Below are positions 53,442 through 64,000 of a DNA stretch of 64,000 bases, one piece after another; positions within the stretch are counted from its first letter, which is position 1, and each line of letters starts with the position of its first letter. The notes under the pieces are model-generated. The model did no database searches, was not told where the DNA came from, and saw only the letters and a list, made by a program, of their open reading frames with translations. Both the position numbers and the translations under genes were made by a program. The stretch lies in the NCBI GenBank assembly GCA_954871525.1, contig OX940862.1, forward strand, positions 10,932,501 to 10,996,500, in the 5' to 3' direction. This DNA is from Parietaria judaica (Eukaryota; Streptophyta; Magnoliopsida; Rosales; Urticaceae).

Positions 53442-54110
53442 TCTCTGATGATCCAATCAAACACTCAAAACCAGTCTTCAAGGGCCACAACTCAGAAGCT
53501 ATATCTATATATGTGTGTGTGTATGTAAAGAAAGATAATAAAAACTTGGTCTAAAGTCTAAACCACCATTTACAATCTTCACCAGCGAAACACGTAACCC
53601 TAGAACACCCCCCAATCAGTATCAGACAACGACGCAGTGCCCTAATCAGATTGAAATCGCGTCCAGACTCGCGCGAACACCGCGAATCGAATTCGCACTC
53701 GCAATTCCGACCGAAATCGCGAATCGAACCACCAGGCCGACGAAGAGCAGAAAATTGAAACCGGAATCAGATCGGTCGGCGATCATCTTGCGCTCCGGCG
53801 AGAAAGAGATTGAATTCCCAAGAGTGAGGGATTGCGTTTCGGGGGAATTACCTCTGAAGCTTCTTGGCACTGTGTTTGTATCTATAGGCGTATCGATACA
53901 TACAAAAATATACATACACACGCGTCTTCCGAAGTGGCGCGACTCGGAGGGAGCTTCTTCGTCGTCTTCTCTGGCGCGATGAAACCCTAAAAGTGGTTGC
54001 AGAGAAGAGAATGTGGAGTGAGGAAATCGCTGAAGCAATGCGCGAATGCGAAGAAGAGAGAGTGAATTCAGAGGAATATATATACCACCATTTCTGATGG
54101 AGAAGAGAGA
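53442..54110 (-). promoter_or_regulatory. 5' UTR and promoter region of the RING gene
   Basis: The GC-richer DNA from about 53600 to 54060 contains several CGCGAATCG/CGCGAA motifs and reads like a plant 5' UTR, possibly with an intron, upstream of the minus-strand start at 53441. The open frames on both strands here look incidental. Beyond 54110 the base composition drops to AT-rich intergenic DNA. Confidence 0.45.
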
Positions 54111-56868
54111 GAAAGCAGACCAGGCTATTATATATTTATTATTAATTTATATATATTTTTCATTCCATGGAAAATGGATAATTTTTTATTTATTTTTTTA
54201 TTTAAGGATAAATATTCCTACACGGTACTCACTTTGTATTTTTGTGTTCATGTGACCTGTTTTTTTCGCAAAATGACTATATTATACCCTATGTTTTGTA
54301 TGTTTGTTAGTGTGTATCCCTCTTGTTCTTCTTCTCTTTTCATTAGAGAATTGTGCGTTAACATTTTAGTAAATGGACACAAATTTTAACCTCTCGTTAA
54401 TATGGGTATAAATAAAAAATTTCACTTAGAACGGATAGATTATAAGTGAACTTTATGCACTGTCATTTTGTTGAGCGCAAAATGACTCGCGCGCGCATGA
54501 ATTGTTTGGCTTGTGGTATAATTATGAGCAAATAAAACTCGCTCGTTTAGATTCTAGGCGACTACCTACTTAATTATAGTCCAGAAGTGCAATGGGCACG
54601 GGCAACCCACGAACAGCCATCTGGCCCTCTTTAGTTAAAAGCTAAAATTTAAAAAGAAAATTAAGAAAATGATAAGGGGTTATATATGAATGAAAATGCG
54701 AAGTTGAGAATGTAGTATAGCTATTTTACAATTGAGGGGGTAATCGGGTAAAAGTTGTAAATCGAAGGGCATCTAGTAATATGTATCCTTTATTTAATGA
54801 GGGAGAGAAGGAGCGGCAATCTATTAGGTGTGCCACGTAGTAATCAAGTATTTAATAAATTAACATATAATGCTTTGTTCTATTGGTCCAATGAAAATTT
54901 GACACGTATGAAATCCTGATTTCTCCACTTGTGTAGGATATTAGATTATGATATATGTGTGTTATGAACTTCTTCGTTTTTTTTTTTGGTGTTTTTGAGC
55001 CATGCAATTAATTAAAAATCCAAATCCAATACGTGTTAATTTAATTATAAAATAAGAAAAAATGGATTTTGTTAAACTAAATTTCGTGTAAATTTTATTT
55101 TTTTATTGCGTATCTCATAATTCCTTTTAAGGCGAGTATGACTCGAATAGAAGGAAAATAAGAAAAGATTACTTGTTTTATAATAAGGTGACGTAATAGA
55201 TAGTTATAAAAAAATCAAAATTAAGAAGGGTTCATTTCTATGTGTTGAATTAAGTAATTAATAATAAAAGACGTGTCTATTTGTGTTTCAATTGCTAACT
55301 AAGTAGGTTTGGATAACATCACAAATTTTTATGATTATGATTATAATTATGAAAAAGTGATGTGTTGTTAAAAGGAGTAATTTGTGTGAATAAAATTAGT
55401 GAAAAAGTAGGTGAAATTAGGCGTTACATAATCTAATTAAATAAAGGTTGAATGTTGGAAGCAATCATTGGTTCTTTGTTCAAAGAACAATTCCTAAGGA
55501 AAGTATCTTAATTAGTCAAATCGAAACCATGATTTTGAAACATTTATATTTATATAAAACAATTTAATATGACAAAGGGTTTGCCACTACAACTACAAGA
55601 GATGATAATAGGTTACTTCTCAATTCCCATGCTTCAAACTAATAATAATAGCTTATGTTGTTTAATAAAACTTCAAATTATTGTCTTAACAATAATTAAT
55701 AGCTTAAAGTTCAACTTTTTGTAATTTACATTAATCTACTTAGATTAGTGATATTGATTGTGAATTTTTGGTGTAGATTAAGTCAAGACGTGCCGTTTGC
55801 TTATAAATGTCCATGATAACATGTCTATTATATCTAAAAAGAAAACTCGGTAAGTCGCCTAAAGAAGACCTACCGAGAGGCGAGAGAGGCACAATTACAA
55901 AGATATTTTCATTTACATATAAAAGGTTGTTCGATATTTATTTTCACTATACACTTATAATGATAGTCTCGTTAATGATACATCATCGTAGTATCTCACT
56001 AATAATACCGCTTACGAAGTATTAATAAGATAGCCGAGCAATGCAGCACGATCTCAATGAGGTAATTGTTTATGAAGTTGTGAATTTATTTATTGAGTTC
56101 TTAAGTACCTTTATACTTGGAGTTCAATATTATTAAAGTGTATGAATTGACAATATATATGTATATGAATTTATATGTCAAAATCATAGTTATGATTGTG
56201 GGTGAGAAGTAGACTTCCAAGTTATGAATAAGATGTATCTCCTCATGATTAATTACATGCCTAGATCTGTCAATAATCTTAATTACTTAACTAAATATTG
56301 ATTTGGAACTTACTACATATATAGGGGGGGAAATGCAAACATCAATAGAATTGGAAGAAAATAATTATGGCTATATTTATGCTTGGTCAATGGGTCCACT
56401 TTTTAGTTCTTAGATTATTTACTTATTAATATTGTCGTAATCTCAACATGCAAAAATGGTAAGTCATAGACTAAAAATGTGTCAACTATTTTGTGTGAAA
56501 ATGAATGATGCTTGTTTGTTCGATGACTGTTTTGTCGAAGTCGTTCAATTCTTCAAAAACGACATGTTTGTGGATAATGCAAAATAAAAATAAAAATAAA
56601 AATTTAAAGTAATTGAGATAAAATAATAATAATTACAAGTACAATTTAGGAATACAAGTAAAAAAGAGAATTACCACTAACTATATTCAAAACATAAAAA
56701 CAAAAGAAAGTTAATAGCTAGTCTATAATGTACTATAATTCACGTAAACAATTTCTTCAATTTTTATTTACATGATTTTTGTTGATCATGTTTACTAATC
56801 AATAAATATTTACATGGTCATTTAGCAAGATTGGCATCCAAGCAATACATATAAACAAATAAAGCTTG

Positions 56869-56904
<36 letters not shown>

Positions 56905-57596
56905 AACCAGTAGAATCTACTTTAAGAAATAAAAGAACGAAGTAAAATTCAAAAATGACGACTTTATTATAAACATCAAATCTACTCAGGATATAAGTTA
57001 TTATTTTTATAAATATTAATATAAAAAATTAATAACCTCAATAATATATATACATTTACATCAAAGTGCTCACAATATCGAACCAGATATGATCGAAACG
57101 GGAGATCTAAACAAAATAAATAGTCATATTGATCGAAATTGACAGATTCTTCTGATGAAATGTGTTAGCCTTTTCGATGTTCAATAATTAAAATAATTGA
57201 AAAAATTCCTTAACTCCTAAACCTTAGGTTCAAGATTATATATTTGATAAATAAATAAAAACGTAATTTCCGAAATGGGATATTTATGAAATGGGAAAGA
57301 CGATTGAGGGGCTTGTCTTACTCTTATTGGGAGTTGGGTGAGAGTGATCACTCATGTACGTTGTCTTGCCTTTTTCAATGCCTTTTGATGTTGAACTTTT
57401 AACTCCAATATCATATATATATATATAATCATATATATAATAATAATAATAATATTTCCCATATCTCAAAAATGAAATAAACAAAAGGCCATGTTTCGGG
57501 GTAGACCAGCAATGTCCTAGAGAATCTACCTTTTTTCATATCAATAAGTACATAAGCCGTTTTGGGAACTTAATTTATAAACATTTCTAGCCATCT
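54111..57596. other. AT-rich intergenic DNA
   Basis: I recognise no gene in this 3.5 kb. It contains TA tracts near 56872-56900 and 57413-57440 and otherwise unremarkable AT-rich sequence up to the target duplication of the Pack-MULE. Confidence 0.6.
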
Positions 57597-57714
57597 TTAA
57601 ATATAGGGCTTATTAGCAAAAGCCTCAATAAAATTCAAACTATTTAAAAAAGTACTCAAAGTTTCAATAATCTAAATTATACTCATTTTAAACTTTGTTT
57701 TCCATAATTACCCT

Positions 57715-58130
57715 CAAATCACTTTTCTCCCTCTTCTCCCTCTTCTCCCTCGAGCTTTGCCCTAACTTTCTCTCCTCTGCGTTTTCTGTCTCGCCATTCC
57801 TGCCTTCTCTCCAAATCGCGAGCTCCTTCTCCCTCGAGCTCTCCTCTCGTACCCTAACTATTCCTTCTCCCTCGAGCTCTGCCCTAGTTCCTCTTCTCCC
57901 TCGAGCTCTGCCCTAGTTCCTCTTCTCCCTCGAGCTCGAGCTCTGCCCTAGTTCTGGATATTTAGCAACGCAAAAACCCCCATTTCCGATCGATTTCCCT
58001 CTCTGCCAGGAGCTCCACCAAACCCTAGCTGCCACTGGTTAGTCTCGATCGAGTTGCGTGGAAGCCTGCGCGATCGTCTCCGTCACTGGTTAGTCTCGAT
58101 CTCTGTACCATTATTGGGTTTGATTCGCCT
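57715..58130 (+). other. Leader-like segment in the Pack-MULE
   Basis: This pyrimidine-rich, GC-richer DNA resembles a plant 5' UTR (AAACCCTAGC, CTCTCTGCC). It contains tandem copies of CCCTCGAGCTCTGCCCTAG with TTCCTCTTCT and a repeated TCACTGGTTAGTCTCGATC near 58034 and 58084. It is probably a captured promoter or 5' UTR of an unidentified gene. Confidence 0.45.
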
Positions 58131-58924
58131 GTACCATTCTTGGGCCTCTAATGATTTCCATTCTTGCTTGATTCGCATGTTATGACTTCATATTAGGTTA
58201 GTTTTGATTGATTCTCGATTTCTATCTATGGTTGAAATTCAAAAGAGTAAACAAGCACGAGAGAGACATTATTTTATCAGATTCATATTACCAGAGAAAT
58301 CAAACATTGTTTGATCAGATTCATTGACTTTGACTTGTTGTACGTGGGACTTCCATAGCCTCGGGTCTTGGCACAATCTGCATATTCAAGTTTAAGTTTG
58401 GAATTAAAAAAAAAAGATTGATTTGATCGAAATCAAACTTGCAGTTTGTTTTAAGTAAAAACAAGAAGAGTGTTGGCTTGGCCATGGCCGCTAATTAAAC
58501 TCGGTTCATATGTTTACCTTCTATCTATGGTTGAGGTTGCTTAGATTGAAATATATAGACAGATATATATATATACATATACATATATGTGTCACAGGTG
58601 ATAAACCAGATTGGATTGTTGATTAACTAGAAATTAATCTGTGGGTCATGGAAAGCCACTCAAACGGATGTTGGATGTGTTTTAAATACGTGGCGAAAGT
58701 ACAATTTAACATACAAATATCTATGTTTAGCGCCCCGGTAGTTATTTGTTAACAGAACGGCAAACATATATACCCCAACAATTTAAGTTATTAGGTTGTA
58801 ATCCCGCAATCTATTGATCAATAATCAATCTATTAAGCTCGGTGAAGATTAAAAGAAGTTTTTGTTTGCAAATTGTGCCCTAACCTAAGACTTGATCAAT
58901 TATTGTGCAAAGTACAGTGTAAAG

Positions 58925-59218
58925 ATGGTAAAAATCAAGGCAACAAGTGCGGCGCTAGAAACCGGGGCAACAAGTGCAGCGCTAGAAACCGGGGCAACAA
59001 TTGCGGCTCAGCCGCAGGGAGCGGCCACAGATTCATGCAAAATTGTGGAGCGCAAGCGCAAATCGGCAGGTAATTATATCCCTTTATAATTCCATTTACT
59101 TTATGTCAATTAAGTAACTTACATACCTCTATATTTGTAGGAAGAAGCTGAGAAGGTTGAAACATCTATGAAGACATTTAAAAGAAAAGTTACAAGGGCT
59201 TCGAAGAAAGCAAATGTG
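58925..59218 (+). other. Exon-like segment with 27-bp repeat in the Pack-MULE
   Basis: An open frame begins MVKIKATSAALETGA at 58925 and contains two copies of a 27-bp unit (GCAACAAGTGCGGCG with CTAGAAACCGGG). It ends at a good donor (GGCAG before GTAATT at about 59071). An acceptor (TTTGTAG) near 59141 is followed by a Lys/Glu-rich segment (EEAEKVETSMKTFKRKV). No single frame joins both parts well, so this may be a fragment. I recognise no family. Confidence 0.35.
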
Positions 59219-59394
59219 TGATTTAGTTTTAGTCATTATAATTTTCGAACATATGGTCTGTGACCAATTTGTCTGCTTTATTTTTTCTTCCTTTTAAACT
59301 CTTATGACTATTACCTTTACTTATTGGATTACATGTGTTTAATCAGAATTAATGTTACATAGTTAATTAATGTTTACCTTTACTTTCAGTTACA

Positions 59395-61135
59395 TAAATA
59401 TAACTTATGTAACAACTAGAATTTAAATTGTGTAGTTACATAAGTTACACTTTTGTAACTTATGTAACTTCAGTTACGAAAATGTAACTTTGGTTACCAT
59501 ATTGTAACTTTGGTTACGATAATGTAACTTCGGTTACAAAAATTTAAAATAAATTAAATTAGTGTACCTTCAGTTACGATAATATAACTTTGGTTACCAT
59601 AATTTAACTTTGGTTACGATAATGTAACACCGGTTACAAAAATTATTTTAATACTTCCAAATTAAATCGAAAAGCACTAAATTATTATATGAACAAATAT
59701 ATTGAAATTGTAACTCCGGTTACAAAAGTGTAACTACAGTTACAACAATGTAACTCCAGTTACAAAGTGTAACTGGAGTTACATAAATGTAACTTCAGTT
59801 ACGATAATGTAACTTTGGTTACCATAATGTAACTTTGATTACGATAATGTAACTTCGGTTACAAAAATTTAATTCCAATTAAATTAGTGTACCTTCAGTT
59901 ACGGTAATGTAACTTTGGTTAACATGATGTAACTTCGGTTACAAAAATTTAATTCAAATTAAATTATTGTAACTTCAGTTACGATACTGTAACTTTGGTT
60001 ACCATAATGTAACTTTGGTTACGATAATGTAACTTCGGTTACAAAAATTTAATTCCAATTAAATTAGTGTAACTTCAGTTACGATAATGTAACTTTAGTT
60101 ACCATAATGTAACTTTGGTTACGATAATGTAACTTCGGTTACAAAAATTTAATTCCAATTAAATTAGTGTAACTTTAGTTACGTTAATGTAACTTTGGTT
60201 ACCATAATGTAACTTTGGTTACGATAATGTAACTTCGGTTACAAAAATTTAATTCCAATTAAATTAGTGTAACTTCAGTTACGATAATGTAACTTTGGTT
60301 ACCATAATGTAACTTTGGTTACGATAATGTAACTTTGGTTACCATAATGTAACTTTGGTTACGATAATGTAACTTCGGTTACAAAAATTTAATTCCAATT
60401 AAATTAGTGTAACTTCAGTTACGATAGTGTAACTTTAGTTACCATAATGTAACTTTGGTTACGATAATGTAACTTCGGTTACAAAAATTTAATTCCAATT
60501 AAATTAGTGTAACTTCAGTTACGATAATGTAACTTTGGAATCTCTTATGTAGAATCTCTTACTATGTAACATAAGTGTAATTATATATGACTAGAATTAC
60601 GAAATTGTAACTCCAATTACAAAAGTGTAACCCCAGTTACACAAGTGTAACTCCAGTTACATAAGTGTAACTTCGGTTACAAAAATTGTTTTAATACTTC
60701 CAAAATAATTCCAATAAAGAAAAACCACTAAATTATTTTTTTAAGAAATATATTGAAATTTGATTCCATAATAAATACACTTTTAATATCGTTTTGTTTT
60801 ATCGCTAAAATAGCAAAAACACATTGTTTCTCTGACTTACAAACTTGCATCATTTCTTATGTAGAATCTATTAATATGTAACATAAATGTAGTTATATGC
60901 GACTAGAATTACGATATTGTAGCTCCAGTTACAAAAGTGTAACTCCAGTTACATAAGGGTAACTTCACTTACACAATTGTAACTCGAGTTACAAAAGTTT
61001 AACTCCAGTTACATAAGTGTAACTTCGGTTACAAAAATTTAATTCCAGTTACAACAGTGTAACTCCATTTACATAAGTGTAACTTCAGTTACAAAAGTGT
61101 AACTTCGCTTACAAAAGTGTAACTTCACTTATATA
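59395..61135. repeat. GTAAC-N4-GTTAC palindromic minisatellite with 100-bp higher-order unit
   Basis: About 1.7 kb is made largely of the 14-bp palindrome GTAAC-N4-GTTAC followed by a 6-bp spacer, such as GTAACTTTGGTTACGATAAT. In the core (59789 to about 60538) the register is exactly 20 bp. Five 20-mers form a 100-bp unit, four palindromes plus a diverged TTAATTCCAATTAAATTAGT. Units start at 59789, 59889 (80 bp, one 20-mer missing), 59969, 60069, 60169, 60269 (140 bp, two extra) and 60409. Both flanks (59395-59788 and 60590-61135) carry looser, more diverged copies. Confidence 0.95.
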
Positions 61136-61139
61136 GTGT

Positions 61140-61643
61140 AGCTCTGAAAACATAGTCCCTCAATGCATGGCCGTGCCTCCACCACTGCATGAGGCCGGGG
61201 AAACCCCCTCACGTCACGCATCAGCAGAAGACAGAAGAAAAACTGTTCAACTGCATTCTCGAGCTACCGGACGTGCAAGAAAAAGCTTTAGCAGCATATC
61301 AAGGAAATCTGGGTACGACATGCCCCTCGAAAACCGGTTGAGAAAAATTTATACGCAAAGTCGATCACGTGATTTTCTCGTGACTTTTATTTTACTTCAA
61401 TCTATCACCACATTGTTCACCAATAATTAATGAAATAATTTAACAGAAGGGAGATACAATTTGAAAAAACACAAGGTAATTGTAGAAAGAAAAAAAAATT
61501 GATATCTCCCAATGTTTAACTTACAGTATGTCCAATTTGCCCTTGAACTCTATATACCCCATATACAATCCTACCTAGGTCAACCATTTGATCGCTCCAA
61601 CAACTCTTCCTAACCGAAACTATAATTATTAACTAACTCCGGC
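61140..61643. other. Unassigned Pack-MULE interior
   Basis: A GC-richer 150-bp stretch (61165-61330) lies within an open frame starting MAVPPPLHEAGETPSRH that I do not recognise. AT-rich DNA and the 3' side of the lipoxygenase fragment follow. It may be another captured piece. Confidence 0.35.
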
Positions 61644-62057
61644 TCATATGGACACGCTGTTTGGTACCCCTCTGCACGTGACGCCCGGCTCCGAGCTTGG
61701 TGCGAGGAGCTCGTACGGAAGCACGCCTGCCCCGCAACGGCTCTTGCGTGACGGGTCGGCGTTCCTCCGGTCGATCTCCTTCTCGATGCGCCCCACCTCC
61801 GCCGCGAATGCGTAGAACGCCTCCACCACCTCCACATCCCCGGACCATGTGGACGGGTGGTTCCGCTCGCCCAGGTACTCCTCGTCCGGTGAGTGCGTCG
61901 AGAGCGTGTCAACCACCGCCATGAACTTTGTCGCCTGCAGCACGCTGGGCAGCGCCGAGAGGAAGTAGCGCTGCGGGTCGCGGAGGAAGCAGGCGTGCTC
62001 GGGGTCGCCCTCCTCCGGGATGAGGCGCCGCATCAGCGGTGGCCGGTTCGGGACGTA
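61644..62057 (-). pseudogene. 13-lipoxygenase fragment (LOX3/LOX4-like C-terminus)
   Basis: This uninterrupted GC-rich coding stretch of 137 residues covers the last part of a type 2 (chloroplast) lipoxygenase: YVPNRPPLMRRLIPEEGDPE, LPSVLQATKFMAVVDTLSTH, SPDEEYLGERNHPSTW, then RCGAGVLPYELLAPSSEPGV and the terminal RGVPNSVSI, whose final Ile is an iron ligand. It ends with a normal TGA. The full enzyme has about 900 residues and makes 13-hydroperoxides for jasmonate synthesis; here the transit peptide, PLAT domain and most of the catalytic domain are absent. Homology stops at 62057, where an unrelated sequence begins. It cannot be an active enzyme. The frame is undamaged, which suggests recent capture by the Pack-MULE. 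Confidence 0.92.
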
Positions 62058-62360
62058 CATAGAAGATATAGTTCCACTTGTATGATAAGGCATATGCTTT
62101 TTTACATTTCATTTGAACTCAAGACCTTCGAGGTGACAGTAACAACAATAGAAAACTCTGAAGCAGAATTTGATGGACGATTTTTTATTATTAATCAAGT
62201 ATATGGAGCTTGTATTGAGAAGCCCAATCTGAGAAACAATGGAATCAAACAAAGAATGAACGAATCAATCGTATACCTCAACCTCTGAAAAGGGAAGCCT
62301 CTCTCTCTCTCATCTCTAAACAACAATTTTCCTACCATTTGTGGACCAACTTCTCTCTTT

Positions 62361-62760
62361 TCATGGATCAAAACTGAACCCTTTTATCATGTATCGGAGC
62401 CGACGCGCTTTCCGAAGCCCGTCCAAGCCCCCCACCATGTTGTCTCCCTCCTCCATCAGATCCTCGAGCTCGTCGCAGACCTAAAACCGAATTTGATTTG
62501 ATGAATCGTACCAGAGAGAGAGAGAATGTGCGCAAAAAAGTTAGGGTTTGGAGACGAACGAGGTCTTCGTTGATGACGTAACAGTCGAGCTCGTCATCCC
62601 AGCCATCGTGGAGGCTCTTCTCCTTGACCAGGTCGCGGATGTTGACGTGGCGGGGGTCGGCGTTCTCCGTCAGGGCCGTGGCCGTGGTAGTCTTGCCCGT
62701 CCCCAGAGTTCCGGTGATGAGGATGTTGGGCTTGGTTCTCGCGGTGCGTCCTTCCGCCAT
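62361..62760 (-). pseudogene. Truncated adenylate kinase isoenzyme 6 (AK6) gene
   Basis: AK6 is a nuclear P-loop NTPase of about 170-180 residues with adenylate kinase activity and a role in 18S rRNA maturation. Here exon 1 (62760-62560) encodes [20 protein letters not shown] with [10 protein letters not shown] after it and then [20 protein letters not shown] and EDL. A GT..AG intron (62559-62481) follows. Exon 2 starts at 62480 with [16 protein letters not shown]. Homology to AK6 ends near 62433 and the frame runs on through unrelated residues to a TGA at 62363-62361, so a 106-residue product is possible. The Walker A motif reads GTLGTGKT where GTPGTGK is usual, a Pro to Leu change. The LID and C-terminal half are missing. 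The intron shows capture from genomic DNA, not from mRNA. The piece includes the start codon and probably promoter sequence up to about 62870. Confidence 0.9.
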
Positions 62761-62969
62761 TGTTGTTGGCTTTGCGAAGCTTCTCTGGTCTGATGTGTGA
62801 GTCTAGGGTTTCGAGAAGAAGAGTCGAGCGTGAAGGAGACGATGAAGACGAGGGTATATTTGTACATAAAAGGCCAAATGAGTACATTTTTAATTTTATC
62901 AAACTTTTGAGTATTTTTTAAAATAGTATAGCTCTAATTGAGTATTTTGCTAATAAGCCCTTAAATATA

Positions 62970-63592
62970 TTATAAACTAACATATACGCCCTTTATCCTA
63001 TCTATGTTTGAAAAAATAAATAATTTTGTCGGCAAAAGCATAATATAGTAAATAAAATTTGGTCTGATAATAAGAAAGCTCAAAAGAGCATTTACATACA
63101 AGACAGAGAAATGTTGAAGTGTTGAAACAAAATTACAATCATATCAAAACGTTAATATAATAAACATTTATAAGTTTACAAAAAGCGTTTACAACTTTAC
63201 AGAGCTGTAATGCTCAAACGTTAAAAAATGTCATTGAAGATGGTTGAACGTTTTTATGAAACTCTGCAATTCAAGGTTCTTCTTCTTCTCTCACTCAAAA
63301 ACACATAATCTCATTCTCTTCTTTACATATCGCAACAATGGAAAAGTATTTTCGTCACAAACCTTTTTGTTTAACACATAATTCAAAAATAGGAAAAAAT
63401 AATCGATCGGCATTTGATGATAATAATCATAATAATCAATACCCGAAATGTTAAAAATGAGGACAATTTTCTTGAAAAAATTATAAGTTTGTGCTTCTTC
63501 TTTATTCAATTGACTTAACTCTATATAATGAGTATATATCATATACTAGATTAATTAACTGTATGGCCTCTCAGTATTTCTATACAATATGA

Positions 63593-63636
<44 letters not shown>

Positions 63637-64000
63637 GTACATATATAGATATGATATTATAAGTAGTCATAAATTCTCAAGTATACATATTGGTTTGGAA
63701 TTTGGACTTCAGAGAAAAAGCATAACAATAATATCATTAAAATGAGGCCACAAAACAGGACCAACAGTGTACTAAATAATAATATTATGATTAAAAGTAT
63801 ACGAATTTGAAGTAATAAACCTTCAGAAAAGGACCAACACCAACCATGAGAGTGAGACCCATGAACATATTCGTACTGCGTAGTACTTCTTCTGCTCTCT
63901 CTCTCTCTCTGATGAAAACAGTTGGTAATAATGCGGAGTGAAAGTAGCTAGTGAAGTGGGGAAATATTAATGGAGGAAAGGGGACGATGCATGCATGCAT
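62970..64000. other. AT-rich intergenic DNA
   Basis: I recognise no gene. There is a hexanucleotide (ACATAT)n run at 63594-63646 and a CT run near 63895-63910. A small minus-strand open frame reaching the window end (63791-64000) has no recognisable motif. Confidence 0.55.
63594..63646. repeat. (ACATAT)n microsatellite
   Basis: About eight tandem hexanucleotide units. Confidence 0.93.

Larger units (their letters stand above)
57606..62960. mobile_element. Pack-MULE (Mutator-like element carrying gene fragments), 5355 bp
   Basis: The element is flanked by a perfect 9-bp duplication TTAAATATA (57597-57605 and 62961-62969). It starts GGGCTTATTAGCAAAA and ends with the exact complement, and the inverted repeats continue imperfectly for about 95 bp. 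No transposase is visible. Inside, from left to right, are a GC-richer leader-like segment (about 57715-58130), a small exon-like segment (58925-59218), a large GTAAC minisatellite (59395-61135), the C-terminal exon of a 13-lipoxygenase (minus strand) and the 5' part of an adenylate kinase 6 gene including an intron (minus strand). Captured host-gene pieces with an intron between MULE ends define a Pack-MULE. It depends on a MULE transposase elsewhere. Confidence 0.93.

Noticed and set aside
53646..54038. Open frames upstream of the RING gene on both strands
   Set aside because: They lack any family motif and lie where the 5' UTR and promoter are expected.
62368..62760. Full adenylate kinase gene
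   Set aside because: Homology stops after the start of exon 2, and the LID and C-terminal half are absent between there and the lipoxygenase fragment.

Overview
This window is nuclear DNA of a flowering plant. It is AT-rich, and its genes have many short exons with GT..AG introns and plant-type UTRs. It contains a class 2 non-symbiotic haemoglobin gene, a class known mainly from dicots, so a eudicot is the most likely source. The species cannot be fixed from the sequence. Protein names come from recognising conserved motifs by eye; no database search was possible.

Layout. 173-2690 (+) holds the 3' part of a SEX4/DSP4 phosphoglucan phosphatase gene whose 5' end lies outside the window. 4376-10323 (+) is a complete 14-exon gene for a Golgi-type membrane glycosyltransferase of the At5g04480/At4g01210 family. 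12427-14401 (+) encodes a plant-specific protein resembling At3g52170. 14402-32959 is gene-poor: it has two hAT elements, two long foldback Mutator-like MITEs and AT-rich DNA. 32960-33352 (+) is an intronless SIAMESE-type CDK inhibitor gene. 39533-41118 (+) is the class 2 haemoglobin gene, 44794-46801 (+) a 2-oxoglutarate/Fe(II) dioxygenase gene, and 49183-53441 (-) a RING-finger E3 ligase gene resembling At5g04460. 57606-62960 is a 5.4 kb Pack-MULE, and the last kilobase is AT-rich intergenic DNA.

The genes belong to different pathways (leaf starch breakdown, Golgi glycosylation, cell-cycle and endoreduplication control, oxygen/NO chemistry, oxidative metabolism, ubiquitination). They do not form a biosynthetic cluster. 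From memory, several are neighbours in Arabidopsis: SEX4 with At3g52170, a SIAMESE-type gene between At5g04480 and At5g04460, and class 2 haemoglobin AHB2 beside LGO. The window therefore looks like an ancestral block that Arabidopsis split between duplicated regions.

The most notable structures are mobile elements whose ends can be fixed to the base by target-site duplications. A Pack-MULE (9-bp duplication) carries the C-terminal exon of a 13-lipoxygenase, the 5' part of an adenylate kinase 6 gene, and an array of the 14-bp palindrome GTAAC-N4-GTTAC set in an exact 20-bp register with a 100-bp higher-order unit. A 3.65 kb hAT element (8-bp duplication) has an inactivated, internally deleted transposase. 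There are also three Mutator-like MITEs with perfect 9-bp duplications, a small relative inside a haemoglobin intron, and two non-autonomous hAT elements with perfect 8-bp duplications.
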